Program-made: the position numbers and the translations under genes
The notes under the pieces: generated by a model
The model's input: only the letters and a program-made list of their open reading frames with translations
What the model was told of the DNA's origin: nothing
Databases searched by the model: none
Part shown: positions 25,281-34,647 of the stretch, piece by piece
Numbering within the stretch: the stretch's first letter is position 1
How the letters are laid out: each line of letters begins with the position of its first letter
From: Streptomyces sp. NBC_00690
GTDB lineage: Bacteria; Actinomycetota; Actinomycetes; Streptomycetales; Streptomycetaceae
Direction of reading: 5' to 3'
DNA: 64,000 bases
Assembly (NCBI RefSeq): GCF_036226685.1
Contig: NZ_CP109009.1
Location: forward strand, 1-64,000

Positions 25281-26260
25281 TTAGAAGAGGGTCTCGCCGG
25301 AGGGGTAGCCGTAGCCAGCTTGGACTCGGGTGGCGAAGGCCGCGGTGCCGTTGAGCGCGCCTAGCCCGGCGTAGTACCACATGTTGCCGTTGGTGTCGCG
25401 CGCCAGGAGGTCGGACTTGCCGTCCCCATTCACATCGCCGGGGGCCGTGAAGTCGTCGTACTGGTTCCAGCTCCAGCCGATCTGGACACGGGGCTTGAAC
25501 GTGTTGTTGGGGCCAGTCTCGTAGAGGTAGAGGAGTCCGGCGGGGGTGCGGGTCACGAGGTCGGGGGTGCCGTCACCGGTGATGTCACCGGGAGCCACGA
25601 TCTTGTTGTAGTCGGACCACGACTCGGCACCGGGAGTGGGGATGTCGGTGCTGTTCCCCGGGCTGCCGTCGGACAGGAGGGAGATGCGCGTCAGCGTGCC
25701 GCCGGTGACCCGGACCACCAGATCGCGGCCCCCGTCGCCGTTCATGTCCGGGCTCACGGCCATCATGTTGACGGTGTTGGGCCAGGACGCGGTGGGGGCG
25801 AGGGCGCGGGGCCAGCGGAAGAATGTCTCGGTCGGGTCTCCGGGGAAGAAGCGGAGGCTGCCCGTGTTGTCGATGGCGTAGAGATCCTCGGTGCCGTCGC
25901 CGTCCGTGTCCCCTGCGCGGGCAAGATGACGCATGGAGGTCCAGTCGGCGTTCCAAGCCGCGCCCACCTTGCAGTAGAGCGCGTGGAGCATCATCTGGGA
26001 GTGGCCGCCGAAGTGGCGGTACAGGTTGCCGTCGGCGCCGCGGCGGAGGAGGTCGGCCTTGCCGTCGGCGGGGTTGTTGCAGTGTGACCAGGTCGCGGCG
26101 CCGCGATAGGGATAGTGATCCGAGAAGGCGTTGCGGGGCAGCGCATCCGCGGCGACGTTCTTAAAGTGGTCCTTGCTCACGAAGATGTAGTCGTACTTGG
26201 ACTCCGTGTTGGCGAGCGGCTTGAGGACGGTGTAGGCGCCGGAGCGACAGTGCGCGGCGG
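25281..26260 (-). pseudogene. 5'-truncated secreted endonuclease/exonuclease/phosphatase-type protein with VCBS repeats
   Basis: The readable protein enters in mid-domain (CRSGAYTVLKPLANTESKYD near 26250-26190) and has no start codon with a ribosome site; GTG 26180 would give 299 residues. NAFSDHYPY is the end of a DNase I-like (EEP) domain with its catalytic SDH. Then come several FG-GAP/VCBS units (NNPADGKADLL, DTDGDGTEDLY, DMNGDGGRDLV, DITGDGTPDLV, DVNGDGKSDLL) to the stop at 25281. The first two thirds of the nuclease domain and the signal peptide are missing, so the gene was cut near 26260, next to the glycine-rich gene. Confidence 0.72.
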
Positions 26261-26405
26261 GCCGTGGTTGCAGGGACCGCTGCTCCCGGCCGGTGCCGCC
26301 GCAGGCGGGTTATCGGACGGGAGCGTCCGGTTCGTGGCCGCCGGGCGGGCAGCGCTGCTGCGTGGGCGCGGGCATTGGCCCCGTGCCGCAGTAGTGTCTG
26401 TCGGT

Positions 26406-27206
26406 TCAGGTGGTGTAGGTGAGGCTGACGCAGCCTCCGTTGCCGTCGTTTCCGTCCGTGCCTGCTGCGGTGCCGCCGTTGCCGCCGGTTCCGCCGTTGC
26501 CGCTGCCGGTGGGGCAGAACAGGGTGGCGGGTCTGCCGCCTGTTCCTCCCGTGCCGCCTCCGTTGCCGTCGGTTCCGCGGGTGCCTTCCTCGCCGGGGGT
26601 GAGGGTGCGGCCGGTGCCCTGGCACTGGGAGAGTTGCTCGGCGGCGGCGGTGCCGCCGAGGCCGCCGCCGCCGAGGAGGCCGGGCAGGCCGAGGACGGGC
26701 GCGGTGGCGGGGCCGCCGCCGAGGCCGCCGCCGGGCGGGACGGTGATCGCGCGCGGGAGGAGTTCGGTGTCGGCGGTGATGGACGCCGGTTCGCCGAGTC
26801 CGCCGGGGGTGGCTCCGAGGAGGGTGGTGGTGCCGCCTTCGCCTCCCTCGCCGGGCCGGATGGTCAGGATCTGGCCGGGGGTGACCGTGAGGACGCATTC
26901 CAGGCGCGGTCCGCCGGCCCCGCCTCCGCCCCCGCCGCCGGTGAAGCCGCCTGTTCCGCGTCCGCCGGCCCCGCCTCCGCCGCCGGGGCCGATCAGCGTG
27001 GCCGTCAGGGTGGTGACATTGGCCGGGACGGTGAATGTCCCGTTGGTCCCGAAGACCCTGACGTTGATGGCGCGGCTCTGGGCTGCGGCGGGCTGCGGTG
27101 CCAGAGCCGTCATCGCCAGACAGGACAGAGCTGTCACGGCGAGGGACGAGCGGCGGACGCGGCCGCGGAAGGAGACCTGGGTGGCGGGTGTGTGATGTGC
27201 GCTCAT
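26406..27206 (-). CDS. Glycine-rich secreted protein (copy 1)
   Basis: The 266-residue product starts at ATG 27206. A signal peptide (RRSSLAVTALSCLAMTALAP, cut after AAAQS near residue 44) is followed by INVRVFGTNGTFTVPANVTT, a beta-strand start typical of glycine-rich surface proteins, then tracts such as GPGGGGGAGGRGTGG, spaced Cys residues, and the end GGCVSLTYTT. Few charged residues. Two relatives lie in the window (27318-28187 intact, 33592-34110 decayed). A structural or surface role is likely; function unknown. The complementary strand is also open for long stretches because of the GGN codons, but only this strand has a ribosome-start-signal peptide order. Confidence 0.78.
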   Translation of the reverse strand: MSAHHTPATQVSFRGRVRRSSLAVTALSCLAMTALAPQPAAAQSRAINVRVFGTNGTFTVPANVTTLTATLIGPGGGGGAGGRGTGGFTGGGGGGGAGGPRLECVLTVTPGQILTIRPGEGGEGGTTTLLGATPGGLGEPASITADTELLPRAITVPPGGGLGGGPATAPVLGLPGLLGGGGLGGTAAAEQLSQCQGTGRTLTPGEEGTRGTDGNGGGTGGTGGRPATLFCPTGSGNGGTGGNGGTAAGTDGNDGNGGCVSLTYTT

Positions 27207-27317
27207 GCACTCACGATGAAGCCCCGGGCCCGGCGCCGCGCACCGTGGCGGCACATGGGGGACCGCTGATCGTGGACCAGTCAGCCGGGGTCCGTCGGTG
27301 CCGGGCCGGGGCGGGGT

Positions 27318-28187
27318 TCAGTTGCCGTAGGTGATGGCGATGCATCCGGCGTGTCCCAGCCCGCCGTGTTCGCCCCTGGTGCCGCCCTCGGGAACGCCGC
27401 TGCCGCCCCGCCCGCCGTCACCTCCCCGGCCGGTGTCGGGCAGGCACTCCTCGGGCACCGGCCCGCCCGGCGCGCCGCCCACCCCGCCCCGGCCGCCCCC
27501 GCCGTAGGACTCACCACTACTGCCCGTCTCGCCCTTGCCTCCGTCCGTGCGATAGGCGCCCTGCTCGCAGTACGGGATGAGGCTGCTCCCCCCGCCACCG
27601 CCGGGGCCCGCGTGGCCGGTGGCACCGCCATACGGGGCGTGCGCGGGCCCGCCGCCCTGCCCGGCCAGCACTTCGGCCGAGATGGCGATGTAGGAGTTGT
27701 AGTCCTCGGGGTCGCCGTCGGTGCGGCGGATGATGGACGGCGCCCCTTCGCCGTAGGTGTAGCGGTTGCCGTTCACGAGGACCCGGTCGCCTCCCGCGCC
27801 GGGGATTGCGGTGAGCCGGTCGCCCGGGGCGATCCTGATGGTGCAGTTCATCCTGCCGCCCCCTCCGCCGCCGCCCCCGCCGCCCCCGCCGTGGAAATTG
27901 CCCCTGCCGCCGTCACCGCCCATGCTCCCGCCGGAGATCAGGACGAGAGCGAGGCGGGTGACTCCCTCCGGCACCGTGAACACCCCCTCTTCGGTGAACA
28001 CCTGCGTCGACACCACACGGGACACGGGTGCCACCGGCACGGCAGCACCGGCGGGTACGGCCGCTCCCACGGTCATCACCAGCGCTCCTCCCGCCGCCGC
28101 CAGCACCAGCCCCCGCCCGCGAGGGGAAGAAGCAGAGTCAGAGGAACGGGGAGGGCGGGGGGCGCGGGTCCTGCGGTAGGGGTTCAT
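27318..28187 (-). CDS. Glycine-rich secreted protein (copy 2)
   Basis: The 289-residue product begins at ATG 28187 (MNPYRRTRAPRPPRSSDS). Signal peptide with core GLVLAAAGGALVMTVGAAVP, then VSTQVFTEEGVFTVPEGVTR, matching the FTVPxxVT start of copy 1, glycine tracts, a Cys in GGRMNCTIRIAPGDRLT and the end GHAGCIAITYGN. Same orientation as copy 1 with a 111-base gap, so probably one transcription unit. Divergence between the two is large apart from the framework, so duplication is old. Confidence 0.78.
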   Translation of the reverse strand: MNPYRRTRAPRPPRSSDSASSPRGRGLVLAAAGGALVMTVGAAVPAGAAVPVAPVSRVVSTQVFTEEGVFTVPEGVTRLALVLISGGSMGGDGGRGNFHGGGGGGGGGGGGRMNCTIRIAPGDRLTAIPGAGGDRVLVNGNRYTYGEGAPSIIRRTDGDPEDYNSYIAISAEVLAGQGGGPAHAPYGGATGHAGPGGGGGSSLIPYCEQGAYRTDGGKGETGSSGESYGGGGRGGVGGAPGGPVPEECLPDTGRGGDGGRGGSGVPEGGTRGEHGGLGHAGCIAITYGN

Positions 28188-28470
28188 GCCCTCACGGTGA
28201 ACACACCGGTCGCCGGGGGCGGCACACGACACGCAGGCGGGTGGCCGTGGTATACCCGTACAGGCTAGGCGGGCCATCCGCCAGGGGCAGCCGGTGCGCT
28301 CTCGGGAGGTCCCGGAGCCGCCGGGTGCACGCATGCTCCCGTCGCCCTCCCGCTTCTGCGGGTGCCGGCGCGCACGAGGCTCGGCAGACCTTCCCCGCCA
28401 CCGGGCCGACAGACTTCGGCACAGCACGGCCGCACGACCGGCTGGGAGTGCAGACGGTCTGGAGTGGTGG

Positions 28471-29634
28471 TCAGGATCGTTTGGCGGGCGGGATGACGAA
28501 CCGGGTGTAGAGCAGTTGCCGCAGGACGTCGTCGCCGCCTTCGATGAGGGAGGCGAAGCGCATGTCCCGCACGAGTTTACCGATGGGGGATTCATCGGTG
28601 TAGCCGTAGCCGCCGAACATTTCGGAGGCCTCGCAGGCGATGCGCCAGCCTGCCTGTCCGCAGAACATTTTCGCCACGACCGCCGATTTGAGGGCCCCTT
28701 GGCGCAGGAGGTGTGCCGGGGCGTCCGGGCGGGCGGCGATCTCGTCCTGCTCGCGGGCCGCTGTGCGGCACTGGTCGTGCATCACGGCGATCTGCATGTC
28801 GATCTGGCCCAGTTTGGCGGCGAAGACGTCGTTGCGGGCCAGGGGTGCGCCTTTGACGGTCTTGGTTTTGGCGTAGTCCATGCACAGGTCGCGGATCCGG
28901 CGGGCCAGGCCGACAGCGGTCGCGGCGATCAGGACCCGGCTGGTGTTCAGGCCGGCTTCCAGGATGCGCAGGCCGTGGCCTTCCAGGAGGTTCGCGGCGG
29001 GGACGCGGCAGTTGTCGAGGGTGACCTGGTAGGTGCCCGATGCGCGCAGGCCGATCACGTTCCAGCGTTTGTCCACCAGCAGTCCGGGGGTGTCCCCAGG
29101 GACGAGGACCGCGTGGTAGTCCTTCTCGTTGTCGGCGCTCCGGGCGATGACGATCACGAAGTGCGCGAATGCGGTGTTGGTGGAGAAGGCTTTGTGCCCG
29201 TCGAGGATGAGGGTGTCGCCCTCGCGGCGGACCGTGGTGGCGGTCCGGGACAGCTCGCTGCCGGCTTCGTGCTCGCTGGCGAGGGTCGCGGCGAACCCGT
29301 TTCCGGCCGCCAGCGCGGTGAGATAGCCGGTTTTGAGGTCGTCGCTGCCGTACAGGGCCAGGGCCGTGGTGGAGAGCAGGGAGATGAACAGGGCGAACGC
29401 CACCCCGGCGTCGCCGTAGGCGAGTTCGGCGACGATGTCGACGCTCACCTCCAGGCCCTTGCCGGCGCCTCCGTACTCCTTGGGCAGCCACCAGTTCGCG
29501 CAGCCGGTCTCGGCGAAGGCCTCGTACACGGGCATCGGAAGGGTGGTCAGGGAGTCGAGGTCGTGCTTCCCGCTCAGCAGTTCGGTCCGGACGAAATCCT
29601 TGACAGCTCGTAGGCAGTCGTCCTCCTGGGGCAT
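28471..29634 (-). CDS. Acyl-CoA dehydrogenase family flavoenzyme
   Basis: The 387-residue enzyme starts at ATG 29634 behind GGAAGGAAG. It has the complete ACAD fold: helical N-domain ([15 protein letters not shown]), beta-domain with [20 protein letters not shown] and [15 protein letters not shown] (FAD/substrate side), and C-terminal helices with the FAD-dimer motif [25 protein letters not shown] and [12 protein letters not shown]. The usual catalytic Glu may be the E in IEGG. It would introduce a C=C bond or oxidise an acyl thioester. Last gene of the biosynthetic operon, 27 bases after the ketosynthase, so its substrate is probably the ACP-bound product rather than a fatty acyl-CoA. Confidence 0.88.
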   Translation of the reverse strand: MPQEDDCLRAVKDFVRTELLSGKHDLDSLTTLPMPVYEAFAETGCANWWLPKEYGGAGKGLEVSVDIVAELAYGDAGVAFALFISLLSTTALALYGSDDLKTGYLTALAAGNGFAATLASEHEAGSELSRTATTVRREGDTLILDGHKAFSTNTAFAHFVIVIARSADNEKDYHAVLVPGDTPGLLVDKRWNVIGLRASGTYQVTLDNCRVPAANLLEGHGLRILEAGLNTSRVLIAATAVGLARRIRDLCMDYAKTKTVKGAPLARNDVFAAKLGQIDMQIAVMHDQCRTAAREQDEIAARPDAPAHLLRQGALKSAVVAKMFCGQAGWRIACEASEMFGGYGYTDESPIGKLVRDMRFASLIEGGDDVLRQLLYTRFVIPPAKRS

Positions 29635-29661
29635 GAGGGCTTCCTTCCGTGTTGTGGTTGG

Positions 29662-30888
29662 TCAGGGGGCGGCCAGGACGAGGACGGCGTTGTGGCCGCC
29701 GAATCCGAACGAGTTGGTGAGCGCGGTCCGGACCGGGACGGGGCGTTCGGTACGGGTGACGATGTCGGCATCGGCGTCGATGGTGGGTGTGATGTGCTCG
29801 GTGCCTGCTGTCGGGGGGATGACGCCGTCGCGGATGGCGAGGACCGTCAGGGCGGCTTCGATGGCTCCGGCCGCGCCGAGGCTGTGGCCGGTGACGCCTT
29901 TGGACGAGGTGACCGGGGGCCGGTGCGGAAACAGGCGGCCCAGGACCGCGGCTTCGATGCGGTCGTTGTCGGGGGTCGACGTGCCGTGGGCGTTGACGTG
30001 ATCCACCTGCCGGGGCATGACCCCGGCGTCGGTGAGCGCGCAGAGGATCGCCGTTTGTGCTCCCTCTCCCCGCGGGTGCGGGGCCACGACGTGGAAGGCG
30101 TCGGTGGAAGCACCGTAGCCAAGGAGGCGGGCCAGCGGTCGCACTCCGCGGGCGGCCGCGTGATCGGCGCGTTCGAGGACGAGCGCGGCGGCGCCTTCCC
30201 CAATGACGAACCCGTCGCGGTCGGTGTCGAAAGGACGTGAGCCGCGGGGCGAGAGGGCACCGAGCTGGGTGAACCCGGCCACGGTCAGGCGGGAGATTCC
30301 CGCTTCGGCGCCGCAGGCCAGGGCCAGGTCGCAGCTGCCGGCGGCGAGCAGGTCCCGCGCCACCCCAATGGCGGTGGCCCCGGAGGCGCATGCCGTGGAG
30401 ACGGTCAGCCCGGGGCCGGTGATGTGCAGTCGCAGGGCGATCTGCGCACCGGCCATGTTGATCAGGTAGCCGGGGTGGAAGTACGGGGACACGCTGCCCG
30501 CCCCGCCCTCGGCAAGGGAGGCAAGCGCGGTGTCCTGGGTGGTGAGGCCGCCGAGACCGGAGCCGACGACGACCGCCACCCGGCCGCCATCCCAGGACTG
30601 CGGGCCAAGGCCCGCGTGTTCGAGGGCCTCGGCGACGGCGGCCAGGGCGAACCGGGCGACGGGATCCAGATAGGCCGAACCCGCACCATGCAGAATCGGC
30701 CGGTCGCCCACCAGGTCGGGAACCCGGCACGACAGGGTAATGGGCAGGCCGGCCAGCGCCGGATCCGGCGCGGCGCTCGTACGTCCGGCGCGGATGGCGG
30801 ACCAAGTGCTCTCGCGGTCACACCCGGCCGGGGTGACCATCCCGAGGCCGGTCACCACCACCTCCGTATCCGTGCGCGGGTGCGTCAC
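29662..30888 (-). CDS. Beta-ketoacyl-ACP synthase (KAS II/FabF type)
   Basis: The 408-residue protein starts at GTG 30888, overlapping the ACP stop by four bases. Ketosynthase catalytic set complete: C167 in STACASG, H301 in VNAHGTST, K330 and H335 in SSKGVTGHSLGA, with the glycine-rich NSFGFGGHN end. It condenses an acyl starter on Cys with a (methyl)malonyl-ACP extender. It stands alone without a chain-length factor, so it is not a type II aromatic PKS pair. Translationally coupled to the ACP, its obvious partner. Confidence 0.92.
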   Translation of the reverse strand: MTHPRTDTEVVVTGLGMVTPAGCDRESTWSAIRAGRTSAAPDPALAGLPITLSCRVPDLVGDRPILHGAGSAYLDPVARFALAAVAEALEHAGLGPQSWDGGRVAVVVGSGLGGLTTQDTALASLAEGGAGSVSPYFHPGYLINMAGAQIALRLHITGPGLTVSTACASGATAIGVARDLLAAGSCDLALACGAEAGISRLTVAGFTQLGALSPRGSRPFDTDRDGFVIGEGAAALVLERADHAAARGVRPLARLLGYGASTDAFHVVAPHPRGEGAQTAILCALTDAGVMPRQVDHVNAHGTSTPDNDRIEAAVLGRLFPHRPPVTSSKGVTGHSLGAAGAIEAALTVLAIRDGVIPPTAGTEHITPTIDADADIVTRTERPVPVRTALTNSFGFGGHNAVLVLAAP

Positions 30889-31136
30889 GCCGGGCGCCGC
30901 CGCTCGTCGACCAGCGCCGCGAGCCCGGCCAGGGTCAGGCTCGCCGCCTCGTCATCGGTGAACTCCGCACCGGTCTCCGTTTTGATGATCACCCCGAGTT
31001 CGACGATCATGATGGAGTCCATTCCCACCTCTGCCAGCAATGCCCCGGGCTCGGCGCTGTCCGGCTCGATGTCGAACTTGTCGGTCAGGGTGGTGCGGAT
31101 CAGGTCCATCGACGACGGCTGCTGGACGGGGGCCAC
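30885..31136 (-). CDS. Acyl carrier protein
   Basis: 83 residues from GTG 31136 (GAGGAG ribosome site). Four-helix ACP with the phosphopantetheine serine in GMDSIMIVELGV (S41); DSI replaces the fatty-acid DSL, typical of dedicated ACPs. Overlaps the reductase end by 37 bases and the ketosynthase start by 4. Probably receives the acyl group from the LnmK-like enzyme. Confidence 0.9.
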   Translation of the reverse strand: MAPVQQPSSMDLIRTTLTDKFDIEPDSAEPGALLAEVGMDSIMIVELGVIIKTETGAEFTDDEAASLTLAGLAALVDERRRPA

Positions 31137-32272
31137 GGTGACTCCTCAACTGGACGATCAGGACGGTGGGACCTGGGGGCGGGGCGGGCGGCGAACGGCA
31201 GGAACATCCGGCGCAGCGCCGCGGGGTCGGGGAGCCAGCCGGCAGCGGCGGGGGCCCGTAGGGCGGCGTCGGTACGCTCCCGGCCGAAGGCCGGGGTCGT
31301 GCGCAGGTAGGGGAGGAAGACCGACAGCATCTCGTGCAGCAGGCGGTCGTCCGGGCCCAGGGCGTCCTGATCACGGACGAACTCGGGTTCCATGCCGCCA
31401 GCGTTCCAGAAACAGGCCCGCACAAAGTCGCCGACCGTGGGCGGGGTGGGGTTGGTCAGATGGAAGATCCCGTGCGGCGGGCCCGACCGGCTGATCTCGA
31501 GCGCTTCCCGGACGACATGGTCGACGGGCACCAGATTCAGCGGCCCGTCCTCACGGACCAGCAACCGGTGCCTCTGCTGCTGTTGCGGGCCGCTGCCCGC
31601 GGAGCGGTGAAACGCCGCCACGAGCCGCTGAACGGTGCAGGCGCCGCTGGGGACACCGGGGTAGGCGAGCGTGCTGCTGTGCCCCACGATCGCGCTGGGC
31701 CGCAGAACCCGCACCGCGAAATCGCGGGCACCGAAGGCCAGTCGCTCCGCCGCGATCTTGCTGCGCTCGTACGGATTGCGTGCCCGTGGCACGGCAACCG
31801 GCTCCTCCCTGGTCATGCCCTGGGCCGATCCCGCCACGTAGGCGGTGCTGATCAGGTTGAAGACCTGCGTGCCCGCCCGGTCGGCCAGGGCCAGGGCGCG
31901 TCGCGTACCGGCCACGTTGGTCGCGAACGTCACGCGGCGCTCGCTCTCCCGAAAGCGCATGCACGCGGCCAAGTGCCAAAACTCCACCCGACCAGCGCCG
32001 GCTGGGGCCGGCAGTTCGAGGCCGCTCACCTCACGAGCCAGGTCGACACCCGGCACGACACGGATATGACGCAGCGCGCTTTCCACGACCTTCGGCGCGG
32101 TGCCATAGGCGCGGGCCGCCCGCCGCAGCGTGCGGTGCAGCCGGCTCTCCGCGTCACTGCGGTCGCCGCGAAGCAGGCAGACCACGTCCACATCGTCCAG
32201 GGCTGAGAGCTGCAGAATCAGTGCGGAGCCGACCAGGCCGGTCCCGCCGGTCACATAGTGGAGTGTCCTCAC
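31100..32272 (-). CDS. NAD(P)-dependent reductase, extended SDR / thioester-reductase type
   Basis: 390 residues from GTG 32272, overlapping the previous stop (GTGA). Rossmann motif TGGTGLVGSALILQL at the N-terminus, NVAGTRRALALADRAG, STAYVAGSAQG and the catalytic YxxxK in NPYERSKIAAERL, matching the NAD_binding_4 group that includes thioester reductase domains and fatty acyl reductases. The C-terminal part (TNPTPPTVGDFVRACF) is the usual substrate lobe. It could release an ACP-bound chain as aldehyde or alcohol. The last 15 residues are Pro/Ser/Arg-rich and overlap the ACP gene. A simple sugar or ketone reductase is less likely given the operon. Confidence 0.82.
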   Translation of the reverse strand: MRTLHYVTGGTGLVGSALILQLSALDDVDVVCLLRGDRSDAESRLHRTLRRAARAYGTAPKVVESALRHIRVVPGVDLAREVSGLELPAPAGAGRVEFWHLAACMRFRESERRVTFATNVAGTRRALALADRAGTQVFNLISTAYVAGSAQGMTREEPVAVPRARNPYERSKIAAERLAFGARDFAVRVLRPSAIVGHSSTLAYPGVPSGACTVQRLVAAFHRSAGSGPQQQQRHRLLVREDGPLNLVPVDHVVREALEISRSGPPHGIFHLTNPTPPTVGDFVRACFWNAGGMEPEFVRDQDALGPDDRLLHEMLSVFLPYLRTTPAFGRERTDAALRAPAAAGWLPDPAALRRMFLPFAARPAPRSHRPDRPVEESPWPPSSSRRRWT

Positions 32273-33339
32273 CCGCGCTCCCCTCTCCCCGGTTTCTGCG
32301 TGGTGGGCCGTGAGCTGCCCGTGCGGTGGCGGAACTCGCCGACGGCGATGACGCGGTCGGTGGCCAGGTCCTTGATGGTGATGGCCGTCTTCTCCAGTGC
32401 CTGGTCCTGGCGATGACGCGAGAGCCGCAGCCGCAGCCGCAGAGTGGAGTCCAGGTCGGCGTTTCCCAGGTAGCAGATACGGGCGTCCTCGACGACGCGG
32501 TCAAGGAAGGCTTGGTTGTCGCGTCCCTGGTCGCGCCAGTGCATGAGTTGGGCACTTTCGGCGATGGAGAAGAAGGAGGCGAAGTACACCAGCCCCGCGC
32601 CGTTCACGTCCCGGGTGAGATCCACCGGATGGTCCAGGTCCAGGCCGGGCGGGACGGGCTGCCACGGCTCGCTGTCCTGGTCCGGGAAGGAGTGCCGGCC
32701 GCGGACATCGGCGCACAGGGCACGCGGGGAATAGGCGGGTTCGATCTCTGGCAGGTGAGCTGAGGTGAAACCGGCGGGCGCGCTTTGCACCAGAGCGGCA
32801 TTGGATCCGGCTGTGCTCCGGGAGAGCCAGACATTGAGGGTCTCCACGTAGAAGCAGTCGGCGCGTGGGGCCCGGTGCAACTCGGCCGGACCGAACGGCA
32901 CAGCCTCCCCCGGCTCCTCGTCTTCGTCTTCGGCACGGCGGATCCTGTGCACGGTGAGCACCAGCAGCGGCCCGGCACGGTACACCTGCGAGACCACTTC
33001 CAGCCGGTCGCCGAATGTCAGCCGGCGCGGGTCGAAGTCGCCGGCTGAAGCGATCCGGAAGTAGCAGTACGCCAGGTAGGACGGCACGCCGCACGCGTCC
33101 CGGGCGCCGGCCACCTCGATCCCGCATGCGGCGCTGACCGCCTCCCAGGTCCAGTCCCCGACCCGGCCTGCCAGTGACTGGATCGGGCCGCACATTCCCG
33201 GCTGGACCGTTACCAGCCGGCGCAAACAGCCCGGGGCGATCACCTGCGGCACGGTGAAGCCGACACCAGCCAGTACAGGAGCAGGTTCGGGAGCGGCAGA
33301 GGCGGACACCTTCTCGGACAACGCACCACCCCGGCTCAT
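32269..33339 (-). CDS. LnmK-like bifunctional acyltransferase/decarboxylase
   Basis: 356 residues from ATG 33339. Residues about 35-115 (VQPGMCGPIQSLAGRVGDWT, then EVAGARDACGVPSYLAYCYF) and the later hot-dog block match LnmK, the double hot-dog enzyme of leinamycin biosynthesis that takes methylmalonyl-CoA, self-acylates on Tyr, decarboxylates and hands propionyl to an ACP. Second hot-dog half: NGAGLVYFASFFSIAESAQLMHW and ARICYLGNADLDSTL. First gene of the coupled set LnmK-reductase-ACP-ketosynthase-dehydrogenase, so the substrate line LnmK to ACP is in place. The leinamycin role is known; the role here is inference. Confidence 0.83.
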   Translation of the reverse strand: MSRGGALSEKVSASAAPEPAPVLAGVGFTVPQVIAPGCLRRLVTVQPGMCGPIQSLAGRVGDWTWEAVSAACGIEVAGARDACGVPSYLAYCYFRIASAGDFDPRRLTFGDRLEVVSQVYRAGPLLVLTVHRIRRAEDEDEEPGEAVPFGPAELHRAPRADCFYVETLNVWLSRSTAGSNAALVQSAPAGFTSAHLPEIEPAYSPRALCADVRGRHSFPDQDSEPWQPVPPGLDLDHPVDLTRDVNGAGLVYFASFFSIAESAQLMHWRDQGRDNQAFLDRVVEDARICYLGNADLDSTLRLRLRLSRHRQDQALEKTAITIKDLATDRVIAVGEFRHRTGSSRPTTQKPGRGERG

Positions 33340-33591
33340 CAGCGGAACTCACCGCCCCCGGGTTGGCAACGGATCCTCCGCCCCCGTGCCCCCGTGACAC
33401 GGGACCACATCCCACCAGCCCCGGCAGCCGGACAGGGACAGGACACAGCCCCCCCCGGGCACGCATCATCCGAACAGCCCCGCATCCGCTGGGAAGACCG
33501 TTGCTCCGCCTCGGCCGGATTGCGGTCGGGCAAGGAGGGCGGACTGTGCGGAACCGCCGGCCCCCGTGCCGAGGCGGTGGGTGTCGGGTCA

Positions 33592-34110
33592 GGTGGTGCA
33601 GGTGAGGCTGATACGGCCACCGGACCCGTCGCCGCCGATGGTTCCGTCGGCGCGGGGGCCGCCGATGCAGCCGGCCCCGCGTTGTCACTGCCGTCCGTTC
33701 CGGGGCTGCCCTTCGTCCCGGGAGTGAAGATGCGGCCGCTGGTACCGCCGGCACGGGGAGAGCAGACCGGGCGACGCCGTGCCGCCCGCGCCCCCGTCAC
33801 CGAGGCCCATACCGGGCGAACAGTACTGGGAAGGCAGGAAGAGTTCCGGGGCTCTTCCCGCGATCCCGCCGCCGGAAGGGGGCGACGATCGCGCGCGTGA
33901 GGGGTGAGGTGATCGCTCTGATGTAAGCCGTCCCGGCGGTCCCGCCATCTGCGGCGAAGAGGGAGACTGCTGGCGGTGCCGCCATCGCCTCCCGTTCGGA
34001 GCCCGATGTCCGGGCTGTGGCCGGGGCGACGGTCAAAGCGCATCCAGGCGCGGCCCGCCGACCCACCCTCCCCTCACTGGCTGCGGTAGGGGATCCTCCT
34101 GCTGATGTCG
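33592..34110 (-). pseudogene. Decayed glycine-rich secreted protein (copy 3)
   Basis: On the minus strand the end reads ADGTIGGDGSGGRISLTCTT and stops, like GGCVSLTYTT of copy 1, and further upstream GGPRLDAL, TVAPGHSPDIG and GGDGG correspond to GGPRLECVLTVTPGQILTIR and GGEGG of copy 1, but in several frames. No start or signal peptide survives. It lies inside the biosynthetic locus between the LnmK-like gene and the 166-residue gene. Confidence 0.6.
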
Positions 34111-34133
34111 GTTGCCGGGTGTGGGTCGGTGGT

Positions 34134-34634
34134 TCACAGCCAGGGGCGCGGGCGTGCTGGACGATGAGCCGTTCGGTGACGCAGGGGTTCGATTTCGTCG
34201 GCGCCGTGTGCGCGGCAGCGTTGCAGGGCGTGGACGGTGACGGTGTACCAGGGGGCAGGGCAGTTTTCGTCCCGGTCCACCGCGATGACGGTGTGTGTGA
34301 CGATGCCGTGGTGGGGCTCTCCCAGGATGCGGACCGGGGTTCCCCGGGGCAGGGACGCGTACTGGGTACGGGCGGCGATGCGAGGGCTGAGTCCGGCGAA
34401 TTCCTGTCGGGACCTGGCCGTGTGGTCGTGGACCCGGTAGGCCTCGCTTCCGGTGCGGCGCAGGTGGACGAGGGCCTCGGCGAGCGCCCGGCGGTACATG
34501 CCCGAGCCCGGGTCGGGAAGGGTGCCCGCAGCGAGGAACAGGAGGTGTTCGAGGTCGAGCCGGGGTGTCCCGTCGAGTCGCCCCAGAATGTCACTCAGAG
34601 GGGCGGCGACGGGGACCCGTGTGGAGGGGGGCAT
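34134..34634 (-). CDS. Hypothetical protein downstream of the desulfurase-methyltransferase
   Basis: 166 residues from ATG 34634, 13 bases after the stop of the fusion gene, so co-transcribed; no clear ribosome site, suggesting coupling. N-terminal helices (LDLEHLLFLAAGTLPD, MYRRALAEALVHLRRTG) are followed by a beta-rich part with RGTPVRILGEPHHGIVTHTV and APWYTVTVHA. Ends in an Arg/Pro tail. No family recognised. Context suggests a helper in sulfur transfer or a regulator of that gene, but nothing in the sequence proves it. Confidence 0.65.
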   Translation of the reverse strand: MPPSTRVPVAAPLSDILGRLDGTPRLDLEHLLFLAAGTLPDPGSGMYRRALAEALVHLRRTGSEAYRVHDHTARSRQEFAGLSPRIAARTQYASLPRGTPVRILGEPHHGIVTHTVIAVDRDENCPAPWYTVTVHALQRCRAHGADEIEPLRHRTAHRPARPRPWL

Positions 34635-34647
34635 GGTGTGTGCGCCG

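Noticed and set aside
26115..27269. Plus-strand 384-codon frame opposite the glycine-rich gene
   Set aside because: Arises from reading GGN/CCN tracts backwards; no signal peptide, start or domain.
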